Part shown: positions 1 through 10,900 of the stretch, one piece after another | How the letters are laid out: every line of letters starts with the position of its first letter | Numbering within the stretch: the stretch's first letter is position 1 | Origin: Christensenella sp. UBA6420 | Lineage (GTDB): Bacteria > Bacillota > Clostridia > Christensenellales > DTU072 | Direction: 5' to 3' | Assembly: GCA_002439705.1 (NCBI GenBank) | Contig: DJPE01000035.1 | Span: forward strand, 12,570-24,652 | DNA length: 12,083 bases | The notes under the pieces: model-generated | What the model was told of the DNA's origin: nothing | Database searches by the model: none | What the model saw: the letters and a program-made list of their open reading frames with translations, nothing else | Translations under genes and position numbers: made by a program

Positions 1-1760
1 CCTACGCGCAGATAAGCGAAGGCACTTACGGCAAGAACGCCGATGGTACTTATACCGCCAATATAGGCTCCGAAACCTTTACCTTTAAGCTCCTTTATCG
101 CGGAAACGACGGCGAAAAGGCTTACGTAATATCCAACGACAATTTAGCGAAGACCTATACTGTTACGGGCGGCGGAAGCATTACCGTAGACAATTACGGA
201 CAGGCTGTAAGCGGCAATAAGTCGGGTTACGCCGCGTACGCCGACGACGACGTGGTGGACGGAGTAAAGGTGTTCGTATTCTACGTTCTCGACGGCGACG
301 GAAAAATCACGGAAACCCTTTCTTATCAGTTGAAAAACGACGAACTTACGAGAACGAGAAGCAACAGTATTCACGGAAAGTACAGTCTGTACGTCAGCGG
401 CAACGTTAAGGAAGCTACCCTTACGCTCGACTGGGTAAACGGCGCGGAATATTACGACGGAACTACTACCGTAAGCGGAACGTACGTTCTTACCGACGCG
501 GTGAAGAAACAATACAAGTTCGTTCCCGACGACGGCAGCGCGGGCTTTACCTTTATTTATATGGTTACTTCTTCGGGCAACAGCTTTACGGGCATAAGAT
601 ACTACTATTACTTCCAGATACTCGACGAAACTTACGCGGTTTCCCTTACTTCTGCGGAATGGGGTACGCTTACGCTCGACGGATATAATCAGGCTATCGT
701 AGTGGACGGCCGCGGCAATAAGAATACCGCTTCCTACAAGATAATAGACGATAGTATCGCAAGACTCTATTTCTCGGAAGGAACGTACGCTTATTACGAG
801 TTTAACTTAGCAAACGGCACTTTCTCGAAAGTTACAGACGAGTTCTTTATAAAAGACGGCGTGCTTATAGCCTATCAGGGCGACGCCGACGAAGTTATCG
901 TTCCCGCAACCGTCACCGCGATAGGTGAACGCGCCTTCTTCGGTAAAAAGGTAAAGAGCGTGACCTTGGGCGACAACGTAATTTCGATAGGGGAATACGC
1001 TTTCGGCAGCTGCGCTAATCTTACCGAAGTATCGTTAAATAACGTTACTTCCATAGGTGAATACGCCTTCTATGCGTGTACTGCGCTCGAAAGAATAACC
1101 CTTCCCGAAAGCGTTACCGTCATTGCGGCGGGTACGTTCTACGATTGTTCCGCATTGACGACGGTAGCGGGACTTGAAAGAGCGGAAGAAATAGGGGATT
1201 TTGCTTTTGCTCGCAGCGGACTTATTTCAGTAACGTTAACGGCGGCAAGAAAGATAGGCTCGGGAGCTTTCGCTCAGTGTCTTAGCCTTGCCGAAGTATC
1301 CACCGGCAGTAGCCTTATATATATAGGAACGCGCGCGTTCGCGTTATGCTCCGACAAGAGCTTCGTCTGGACTATGGCAGGCACCACCGTGCCAGAAACG
1401 GGAACGGAAATCCTTTACAGAACGATTGACGGCGACTGCTCCATAACAGTATCCGATATATCCGTAGCCTGCCTGTTTGCGAAAGATTCCGCTTTCTCGG
1501 CGTACACCGAAATAATAGGAGTAAGCGGAAACGCGGAAGATACGACCTACGGCACGCAGGAAAATACGCTCACGTTAGATAAAAACGGCAGAGCGTATCT
1601 CAACGGCGAATTTATAGGCTTCTACGTTACGGACGGAACGACCGTCACAGTGTATAGACAAGCCGATTCGTTTAACGCGGTCGTCGGCAGCATATCGGGC
1701 GACGTGCTTACGATAACCTTGGGCGGGAAAGAATACGTTCTTACCCGCGTAGCGGAGTAA
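1..1760 (+). CDS. BspA-type leucine-rich-repeat surface protein, 5' end missing
   Basis: The reading frame is open from the first full codon at position 3 to TAA at 1758-1760, giving 585 residues in view. A GTG at 252 could be read as a start, but the frame continues upstream with the same beta-rich character and no start context, so the true start lies outside the window. Window residues 1-280 are beta-rich, full of Tyr, Thr and Gly, with GTY motifs and recurring 'DG..L.L' strands; I do not recognise a family. Residues 281-455 hold seven BspA-type LRRs with the IGEYAF, CxxL, LP pattern. Residues 456-585 hold a strand like the one that usually closes such arrays (LFAKDSAFSAYTEI), then a small beta module ending GGKEYVLTRVAE. 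Known for the family: BspA-like LRR proteins are cell-surface or secreted and often bind host or microbial ligands. Anchoring cannot be judged because the N-terminus is absent. The following LRR lipoprotein gene is probably a paralogue with its own promoter. Confidence 0.85.
   Translation, partial: YAQISEGTYGKNADGTYTANIGSETFTFKLLYRGNDGEKAYVISNDNLAKTYTVTGGGSITVDNYGQAVSGNKSGYAAYADDDVVDGVKVFVFYVLDGDGKITETLSYQLKNDELTRTRSNSIHGKYSLYVSGNVKEATLTLDWVNGAEYYDGTTTVSGTYVLTDAVKKQYKFVPDDGSAGFTFIYMVTSSGNSFTGIRYYYYFQILDETYAVSLTSAEWGTLTLDGYNQAIVVDGRGNKNTASYKIIDDSIARLYFSEGTYAYYEFNLANGTFSKVTDEFFIKDGVLIAYQGDADEVIVPATVTAIGERAFFGKKVKSVTLGDNVISIGEYAFGSCANLTEVSLNNVTSIGEYAFYACTALERITLPESVTVIAAGTFYDCSALTTVAGLERAEEIGDFAFARSGLISVTLTAARKIGSGAFAQCLSLAEVSTGSSLIYIGTRAFALCSDKSFVWTMAGTTVPETGTEILYRTIDGDCSITVSDISVACLFAKDSAFSAYTEIIGVSGNAEDTTYGTQENTLTLDKNGRAYLNGEFIGFYVTDGTTVTVYRQADSFNAVVGSISGDVLTITLGGKEYVLTRVAE
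843..1367 (+). repeat. Seven BspA-type LRRs in the upstream protein
   Basis: Seven units of about 22-24 codons share the pattern [I/V]xLPxxVTxIGxxAFxxCxxLxx. Recognisable cores are IGERAFFG, IGEYAFGSCANL, IGEYAFYACTAL, IAAGTFYDCSAL, IGDFAFARSGL, IGSGAFAQCLSL and IGTRAFALCS. The Cys before the terminal Leu is kept in most units. The pattern matches LRR_5 (BspA/TpLRR class), which forms an extracellular solenoid. The block is short compared with the roughly 70 units in the next gene. Confidence 0.85.
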
Positions 1761-1784
1761 TTTACCGCGAAAAATATCTTCCGG

Positions 1785-1808
1785 TTCCGGTCTTTTTTGA
1801 AATCGGAA
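1785..1808 (+). terminator. Weak hairpin after the upstream gene
   Basis: TTCCGGT (1785-1791) can pair with ATCGGAA (1802-1808), seven pairs including one G-U, with the loop holding a T6 run. The T-run sits in the loop rather than after the stem, so this is a poor intrinsic terminator. It is the only stem I find between the stop codon at 1760 and the next promoter. Confidence 0.2.
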
Positions 1809-1855
1809 TTTACTAATTATTTACCGGTTACGCGGGACGTGTTTTTTGCAAATTT

Positions 1856-1885
1856 TTGACACGATTTTGCGTGCGGTGATATATT
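1856..1885 (+). promoter_or_regulatory. Sigma-A-type promoter for the giant lipoprotein gene
   Basis: A perfect -35 TTGACA (1856-1861) is followed after 18 nt by -10 TATATT (1880-1885), which is preceded by an extended -10 TG (1877-1878). Transcription would start near 1892, leaving a leader of about 95 nt before ATG 1987. The region upstream is AT-rich. This near-consensus site implies that the lipoprotein is transcribed independently of the upstream LRR gene and probably strongly. Confidence 0.75.
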
Positions 1886-1905
1886 TTAACGTGTGATAAA
1901 CGGAG

Positions 1906-1920
1906 TTGTCTTACAGACAA
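1906..1920 (+). promoter_or_regulatory. Leader hairpin 1
   Basis: TTGTCT (1906-1911) and AGACAA (1915-1920) form a perfect six-pair inverted repeat with a 3-nt loop (TAC). It lies a few bases after the predicted transcription start. A near-5' stem of this kind can protect mRNA or be bound by a protein; no specific role can be read from the sequence. Confidence 0.4.
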
Positions 1921-1947
1921 ACCCGAGAATCAAATACTAAAGAAAAA

Positions 1948-1966
1948 GTCGGCTAAGAAGGCCGAC
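1948..1966 (+). promoter_or_regulatory. Leader hairpin 2 just before the ribosome binding site
   Basis: GTCGGC (1948-1953) and GCCGAC (1961-1966) form a perfect six-pair, GC-rich stem with a 7-nt purine-rich loop (TAAGAAG). It is flanked by A-rich sequence and ends eight bases before the GGAGG. There is no T-run, so it is not an intrinsic terminator. It could affect translation initiation or mRNA stability. Confidence 0.5.
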
Positions 1967-1974
1967 AAAAGAAC

Positions 1975-1979
1975 GGAGG
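1975..1979 (+). promoter_or_regulatory. Ribosome binding site of the giant lipoprotein
   Basis: GGAGG sits 7 nt before ATG 1987, within the context AACGGAGGT. This near-perfect Shine-Dalgarno sequence fixes the start and agrees with the signal peptide beginning exactly there. Confidence 0.9.
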
Positions 1980-1986
1980 TAATTTT

Positions 1987-4900
1987 ATGAAAGTCAGGAA
2001 ATGGCTCACAGTGGCGTTGACGCTTATACTTGCGTTGACGGTGGCTCTGTGCATCGTGTCATGTAACGACAATCCCGAAAATCCCGACACACCCGACACA
2101 CCCGATACCCCCGATACCCCCGACACTCCCGTTGAAGGACCGGAGACCGGAACGTATTATTACGACGATTTCGGCAAAGAGTACCTTATCACGTTGAGCG
2201 GCGGCAAGGACGTATCGTTTAAGGTTAAATCGGCGGATTTAACGGGTACTTACGCTAAAGACGGCGAAACGCTTACGTTCACGTTTACCGGACTTACGGT
2301 GACGGCAACGTACAGTAACGACCGTTTGCGTCTCGAATACGACGGTTCTACGATGGAGTTTTTGAGAAAAACCGAATTCACCGTCACGTTCGATACGGAC
2401 GGCGGAAGCGACGTAGCGGCTGTCACCGTCGTCAACGGCAAGACTATATCCCGCCCCGACGCTCCGACGAAGAGCGGATATACCTTTATCGGCTGGTATC
2501 TCGACGAAGCGCACAGGACGGCGTTTATGTTCGATTCGCAAAGAATTTTCTCCAATACCGTTTTGTATGCGTATTGGATTGAAAACAACGAAGAAGGCGC
2601 ACCCGAATACGTAGCAGACTTCGACATCGGATACGAAGGCGGCGAAACTATCGACGAGCTGGAAACGATAGGCGGTATCATCCCCGAATTACCCGTACCC
2701 GCAGAAAGAAGCGGATACGTTTTTGACGGTTGGTACGTCAGCGATTCCGACGACGCAAACAAACTTACTTATAAATACGACAGAGAAAAACTCGAAGAAA
2801 ACGTCACCATGTACGCCGTATGGACGGCTGTCGGCGGCGAAAAACTCCCCGCTCCGTCGGTAAGCGTAAAAGCGGACGGAATTAGCTGGGAAGCTGTAAG
2901 CGGCGCGGCTTATTATACCGTCAAGATAGACGACGGCGAAGGACAAACGGTCGAAGGTCTTACCTATGCGTACGATTTTAGCGCGTTGACGACGGGCGAA
3001 CACAAAATAGAAGTGATCGCGGCGAGCGACCTTGCCGAAAACGACTCCGAAGCGGCGGTTCGTTACTATACCGTAAACCGTCTTGCGAGAGTATCTGTAT
3101 TCGAAGTTCTCGACGGCGACGTTCTTTCCTTCTACGGGGTAAAGAACGCGACCAAGTATTTACTTACCGTAAATTGCGGCATAGAAGGTCATCATACCGA
3201 AGCCATCGACTTAGGTAACAATACTACTTACAATTTCTCCAACTGCGAAATGAAAAAAGGCGGCATCGAATTTACCGTTACCGCACACGCAGACGGATAC
3301 GTAGACAGCGTTTCCCGTACGTTCGTATTAGAACGCAACCTTAAAGAAATAAAAACGATTTCTTACAAAGAGAAGACCGACTCCGTAGAGTGGGACGCCG
3401 TGGATAACGCAACTTCGTACGTAGTTAAGGTGGTCAGCGACAGTACCGTGCTCGTAAATAACGAAAATATCGGTAACGTCACCACCTACTGCCTTAAAAA
3501 TATCGACGCGGACAATATGGTAGTTTCCGTTTATCCCGTGGCGAAAGGATATAATTCTCCCGCGGCTACTACGTACAACTACACAAGAACCAACCTTGTC
3601 GCACCTACCGATTTACGCATAGACGGAACCACCCTTAAATGGAACGCCGTAAGAAACGCAACTTCTTACGAAATCAACGTTAACGGTACCTTGGCGGCTA
3701 CCGTGACCGACGCAAAATACGACCTTCCCGACGACCTTACCGGAGACATTACCGTAACAGTTCGTGCCATGGGCGACGGTAAGACTTCCATGTGGAGCGA
3801 CGAAGAGTTCTTTAACGTTCTTTCCGGACCTTCGATTCTTGCGTACGACAAAGGCACGTTCACTTGGAATAAAGTTATTAGAGCGGCTTTTTACGAAGTA
3901 AGACTAAACGGCGGCGATATAAAGCGCGTAAATCATTCTTCCACTGCTATTGCGTTTACGCAAGCCGGTAACAACACGCTCGAAGTAAGATTCGTTACCG
4001 AAAGCGGAGCGGAAGAAGATAAAGGTAAATGGGTATCCCTTACCGTTATGGTTTATGAAATAAACTTTGACGTAAACGGCGGTTCCGCTGTGGAAAACAC
4101 CGTAGTTTACCTTGCTCACGGCGACGATTTCGCGTTGCCGACCACTTCCCGCACGGGTTATAACTTTACCGGTTGGTACGATTCGACCATCGTTGCTACC
4201 GCAAAACGTTACGAAAGCGGCGATTTCGACGCGGACAAGGACCTTACTTTGTACGCATGCTGGACGGCAAAGACTTACTCGGTAAGCCTTGACGGAAACA
4301 AGCCGTCCGTTGACGCGGCGAACGAACAAGTCGTTACTCCCGCTTCGGCAGACGTCGTTTACGGAAAAATCAACGCTCTTCCCGTTCCGAGCTTTGCAGG
4401 ATATAAGTTCTTGGGTTGGTACACCGAGGCTGTGGGCGGAGATCAAATCGCCGACGAAAACGGTAATTTCGCCACAGCGTGGGAAAAAGACAGCAACGAT
4501 GAAATTTATTACGCTCATTGGGCGGAAATTCTTAAATTCGTTCAGCCCGCAGGCGCGTCCTATTACTTCGTGGAAAAAGGCGCATATCTTGCTTACTATC
4601 AGATTACGGAAATCACCATTCCGCGTACTTATAACGGTCTTCCCGTAGAAAGAATAGCAGACGGAGCTTTCGCTGACTGCACCGCGCTCGAAGTTATTAA
4701 CATCTACGACTCCATTAAGTCCATCGGTATAACGACCGGCGACGGCACTTCTTCCAGCGGACCTTTCGCAGGATGCACGAGCCTTAGAGCAATAAACGTT
4801 CTCGACCCCGGTCCCGATTCTACTTATATATCCATAGACGGCGTTCTTATCGCAGACGAGAAGAGCTCCACGGGATTAAAGAGCCTTGCGTTCGTTCCCG

Positions 4901-7900
4901 CGACGAGATTCGTCGAATTCACCATTCCGTACGGAGTACAGAGAATTCCTACCAAGATTTTCGCTAACTCCACCGTACAGAAAGTAATAATCCCCGCTAC
5001 CGTTGAAGAAATCGCCGCTAACGCGTTCTACAACTGTAAAAACCTTAAAACCGTGGAATTTTCGGGACTCGATTCCGACGTATCCGCGGAAATCAAAGCT
5101 CTTAAACTTTACGAATACGCGTTCCGTTTCTGCGACGCCATAGGCGAAATAACTTTGCCTAAACGCGTAGGCGAATTCGACGCGGAAAGCGTGTTCGACC
5201 ATTGTTCCGCTCTTACCGCTCTTAACGTGGCCGACGGCAACGCTCTCTATAAGTCCGCCGACGGTATACTCTGCAACGCAAACTACGAAGCTATCTACTG
5301 CCCGTACGGAAAAGCAGGGGAATATACCGTAAACGCTAATATTACCGCAATAGGAGAAGGCGCTTTCGCTAAGCGTAACTTACTCACTAAGGTCACTATT
5401 CCCGCGACGGTAGCCGAAATCAAGGCTAACGCTTTTGCTAACTGCGCAGCTCTCAGCGAAGTTGTGTTCGCAAGCACCGAAGCCGTATTGACCACCGCGA
5501 TAGGCAGCGAAGCCTTCCGTAACTGCCAAGCTCTCGCCACGCTTACCTTCGAAAACGGCAGCAAGGTAGTGACCATTGGGGAATACGCTTTCGCCGACAA
5601 CGCGAAACTTTCCGAAGTAAGCTTGCCCGCAAGCCTTACCAATATTGCGGATTACGCTTTCAGCAACTGTATCAACGTAAAGAAAGTCAGAATTAACGCT
5701 TCCGAAAGCGCGTCTCTCGGCAGCAAGATCTTTGCAGACTGCTCCTTACTTACCACGATAGAACTTTCCGCCGCAGTGAATTCGGGTGTGACAAACACCA
5801 CGTTCAGCGGATGCTATCAGCTTAAACAAATCGTAGTAGACGAAGGAAACGCAACTTACGCTTCCGAAAACGGTATCCTTTATAATAAAGACAAGACCGA
5901 ACTTATCTACTGCGCTCCGAAGAATATTGTTTCTTCTCTCCCCGAAACCGTAACGACCATAAGAGCCAACGCTTTCGAAAACGGAGAACTTACTTCTATG
6001 GTAATCGGCAAGAACGTAACTTCTATCGGAGATTACGCATTCAATAACTGCGCTAAATTAACGACCCTTACTTTCGAAAGCGGCCGCACCGCCAATCTTA
6101 CCATAGGCGCGTACGCCTTCAACGACTGCGCAAACGTTACCGCTCTCGCTCTTCCCGCAACTCTTACGGCTATCGGAAACGGCGCGTTCAGAAACGCAGG
6201 TAAAAACGTAGGTAGCTTGGTTCTTACCTTTGCGGGCGAAGGCGAAACTTCCGCTCTTACCACGATAGGCGAAAGCGCGTTTGAAAACGGCTCTTTCGGA
6301 ACGTTGGTTATCCCCGCAAGCGTAACGAGCATAGGAATCAACGCGTTTAAGAACGGAAAACTTACTTCCGTTACTTTCGAAACCACCGCTCTTACGACGA
6401 TAGAAGAAGGCGCTTTCGCGAACAACGCGACTCTCGCTACTCTCGTCCTTCCGACGAGCGGACTTACCGAAATTAAAGAAAACGCTTTTTACGAAGCGAC
6501 CGCTCTTACCGAGCTTACCGTTCCCGCGAGCGTAACTACTATTAAAGCGGGCGCATTTTACGGCGCGGAAAAAGTCACCGCTCTTACCTTTGCGGAAGAC
6601 GCGGAAAATTCCGTTCCTTTGACGATAGCAAGCGGCGAAAACGACGGCTACGGCGCGTTCGGATATATGACGAGCCTTACGTCGATAGTTCTTCCGTCCC
6701 GTCTTACCTACGTCGGAGACTACGCTTTCTACAACGCTAAAAACGTAGCCAGCCTTACTCTGAGCGAAAGCCTTACCTATATCGGTAAAGAAGCGTTCAT
6801 GCTCGTAGGCGCAAGCGCAACCATAGCGGAAGGCTCTACGTTTACGCTGAGCGTACCCGCAAGCGTGACTACGATAGGCGACGGCGCGTTCAAACAGGCT
6901 AAATTTAGCTCCGCTACTTTCGCTAACGGCAGCGAAAACCTTACTGTCGGCGCAAACGCTTTCGAATCGTCCGCATTGACGACGATTACTTTCCCGAACA
7001 ACCTTGCTTCTTTGGGAGAAAACGCTTTCGCTGATTGCTCCGCTCTCGTTTCTTTCGACGGCAGCAACCTTTCCGACCTTAGCGCAAACGGCTTCAAGGT
7101 GGATAGCGGCATCCTTTACGCGTACGAAAACGGCAAAGTAAGCACGTTCTACGTACCCGCAAGTTTCGCGTTCGACGAAAACGAAACCTTCGTCGTTAAC
7201 GCCGACGTCACCGCTCTCCCCGCCAATGCGTTCAAAGGCACGAGCATAAAGAATATCGACTTGAATAACGTTACCGAAATCGGAGCATATGCGTTCGCAA
7301 ACACCGCTATCACGTCGATAAACTTAGGTAAAGTTACCGTAATCGGAGCAAACGCATTCGAAAACTGCACCGCACTTACCGAAGTCGTAGCTAAAAACGT
7401 CGTTACTATCGGCGATTCCGCCTTTAACGGAGCAAGCGCGCTCGTTAAGTTTAACGAAAACGTCGAAGACGGCACTTTGGTCAACATCCCGTCTACCGTA
7501 ACCGCTATCGGAAACTACGCTTTCTACGGAGCGAAATTCGCTTCCCTTAACATATTAAGCGAAGGAGAAATCGACCTTGCGATAGGGGAATACGCTTTCG
7601 CGAACAACGTGATTAACGCTCTTACGATACCCGCAAGAGTAGCTTCTATCGGAGCTAATGCGTTCAAGAACGCCGTTAAGAATATCGTTACTACCATACC
7701 CGCTACCGAAGAAGGGGCGGAAGACACCACCGAGACCACGGTAGCCACCCTTACCTTCGCCGCGAGAACCAACGACCTTACTATCGGAGATTACGCTTTC
7801 GACAGTACCGACGTGGAAGAAGTAGCTTTCCCCGAAAATATGACCGCTTTGAACGCGCGCCAGATTTTCAAAAACGGAGCTATCAAGACTCTCTCTATTC

Positions 7901-10900
7901 CGTCTACCATGACCGTGATAGGCGAATATGCGTTCTCTTCGTTGAGTACGCTTACCACTTTGACGATAGCGGAAGGAACCGCCGACTTGACGATAAGCGG
8001 TCACGCATTTGACTACGATACTGCTCTTACTTCCGTCGCTTTTCCCGCAAGAGTGACCGCAATAAGCGAATATGCGTTCAGAGACACTTCTTCGATGACT
8101 TCGATTACGTTTGCCGAAGGTTCGAGACTTACGACCATCGGACAGAGTGCGTTTGAATCGTCTGCGATTGCAGCGATTACTCTCCCCGAAGGTCTTACGA
8201 CTATCGGGCAGGAAGCGTTCAAGAATACTGCGTTTACCGAAATCACCATTCCCGACAGCGCGACTGCTTTGGGTTGGTCTTTGTTCAACGGTAACAACAG
8301 TCTTACCACCGTCAACATAGGCGACTGCGTCGCGGAATTGTTCGTATTGAAACAGGATACGTCCGTCTTCAACGGCAGCAACGCGCTTACCGCTATCGTG
8401 GCTAAGTCCACCAACACTAAGTGGTTTACTAACGACGGAGTATTGTATCAGACCGCCGTTAACGAAGAAACCGGCAGCAACGAAATTACTCTCGCGTACT
8501 ATCCGAGAGCGAAAGCGGGCGAAACTTTCGAAATCCCCGCTAACGTAAACAAGATTAAGAACCATGCGTTCAAGGGTGTAACCGCTCTTACTTCGGTGAC
8601 TTTTGCCGCCGACAGCAAAATAAGCTACATCGAAAATAATGCGTTCGAAAAATGTACATCGCTCACCGCGTTTAACTTCCCCGCAAGCGTGACTTATATT
8701 GGCGCATATGCGTTCGATGGCTGCTCCTCGCTTGCCGCAATTACCTTTGAAGACGGCGAAACTCCGCTCGTCATCGGCGAAAAGGATACGCTGTACGAGA
8801 ACGGAGAAGAAGGAGAAGGCGTAAAATCGACGGAGTATAACTATACTTTCCGCGATACGGCGTTGGTTGAAGTTACGCTCCCCGCAAGACTCGAATACTT
8901 AGGCGGTATGACTTTCTACGGTTTGACCACTTTGGAAACGGTTACGTTCCCCGAAGCGGACTCCGAATTGACCGCTATAGGTAACGGCGCGTTTAACGGA
9001 GTAAAGAACGCTACCTTCGTAAACCTTGACAAACTTAACAAGCTGACCTTAATAAGTAACAGCGCGTTCATCTACGTGACTTCCTTACAGGGAATTACCC
9101 TTCCCGACAGCGTAACTATGATAGGTAGCGAAGCTTTTGCTTCCGCAGGACTTACTTCGATAGAAGTCCCCGCAAGCGTTAAATACATAGGCGACAGCGC
9201 GTTCAGATACGCGTCGGAACTTGAAAGTTTCGTTTGGAATTCCGACGGAGCGAGCGAATACAAACTCGGCAAAAACGTATTTGAAGTTTACTCGTACAAC
9301 GGCACGACCAAGCTTTCAAGCGTGGTTCTTCCCGAAGGACTTACCGAACTTCCCGACGGTGCACGCGACAGCGGTACGTTCAGCTATACTAGTGCTCTTA
9401 CTTCGATAGTCCTTCCGTCTACTCTTAAAAAGATAGGCGCATACTCCTTCTACGAAGGCGGACTTACCGCTCTCGATTTAAGCAACTCTTCCGTAGAGAC
9501 AATAGGCGATTATGCTTTTGCGGAAACCAAGTCTTTGACTACGGCAGAACTCGAAGGTTCGCCCGTAAAGACGATAGGAGCGTTTGCGTTCGCAGGTTCT
9601 GCTATTACTTCCTTTACTATATCGTCCGAATTGTCTTCGATAGGCGGAAGCGCATTCGACTCGTCGGTCACGCTCTCCGTATCCCGTTACAACTACTATT
9701 ACAGACAGGAAGGGGTAATGATACTCGAAAACTCGACTAATAATCTTATCTACCTTGACAAGTCGAAGATAGACGGCAAGTTCACCTTCCCCGAAGGCAT
9801 CACCGAAGTAGGAGAAGCGTTCTTTAAGGACTGCACCACTCTTACCGAAGTAGTATTGCCCGGCAGCGTGACCGCGATAGGTAACAACGCCTTTAACGGC
9901 TGTACCAATCTTACCGCGATTAACTTCCCCGCCAATCTCGAAACGATAGGCACGGGAGCTTTCCAGGGGACGAAGCTTACTTCCGCGGTAATCGGCAGAA
10001 AGGTAAGCCGTATCGGAAACAATGCGTTCAGAGATATTAAAGAACTCGTTTCTCTCGAATTCGAACTCGGCGGAACGGTCGGTCTCAGTATGGGTACTTA
10101 CGCATTCAGCGGAACGGGCATTACGGGTACGCTCGTCATCCCCAACCGTACCAGAAACGCAGATTTCGACACCATAGGCATCGACAACTACTGCTTCGCA
10201 TATTGCGAATCTTTGGAAAATCTCGTAGTGGAAAGCGGCACGCCCGCAGGACTCGAAGACAGACCTTTGTCCATCGGCAGATTCGCCTTTATGGACTGCG
10301 TAAGTCTCGTTTCCGTCACTCTCTCCGAGATAGTCGGGACCGAAGCTAAACCCAATTCGTATCCTTCGTCTAAAAACGCTTTCCGCAAGGCACTCGACTT
10401 CGAAGCGTTCGCCGGTTGTACCAACCTTACTACCTTCACTTACGAAAGAAGCGATTACAATACGACTATCGGTACGATGACCGGCATAAACTTCGACGGC
10501 GTGCTTATCGGTAACTATCAGTTCTATATGTGTACCAACCTTACTACGGTAGTTCTTCCCGACACGATGGTCGTGTACGACAACAAGAGTAAACAGTACA
10601 CCAACGGCGACAGCTCGAGATACATCTACGCAAACGGAAACAAGAAGAGTACGTCCAACTGTATGAAAGGCGCCGGCAGAGAAATCTTCAACGGCTGCGA
10701 GAAGTTGACGTACGTGACGATGGGCACCGCCGACGTAAGCGGACTGTTCTCGTCCTGTTCGAGTACCCTTAAAGCGTTGGTAATAAACGGCGCCGACGGC
10801 GTAATTTCTTCAAGATTAAGTTTCGAAGCGACTACGAGCATATTCTTCTCGGAAAACGTAACCGCAATTAAATCGTTGCCGAGCGGAGCTACCTGCTACA

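Noticed and set aside
252..254. GTG as the start of the upstream gene
   Set aside because: The frame is open from position 3 with the same beta-rich composition, and no Shine-Dalgarno sequence precedes 252. It is an internal Val codon.
1781..1790. CCGGTTCCGG as an operator palindrome
   Set aside because: CCGG is itself self-complementary, but TTCCGG occurs as a direct repeat and the full 10-mer is not a perfect palindrome (its complement is CCGGAACCGG). No supporting second site is present.
4289..4648. Plus-strand open frame of 119 codons in another frame
   Set aside because: It overlaps the B-repeat and LRR junction of the lipoprotein, has no ribosome binding site, and its product resembles no protein.
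7555..8565. Long minus-strand open frame (336 codons) inside the LRR array
   Set aside because: It opposes a clear repeat-protein coding frame. Long antisense frames arise from the repeated codon pattern of the LRRs, and the translation shows no domain or signal peptide.
4534..10866. CRISPR-like or DNA tandem repeat array
   Set aside because: The periodicity is at the protein level. Units vary in length and DNA sequence, with no constant direct repeat and spacer pattern.
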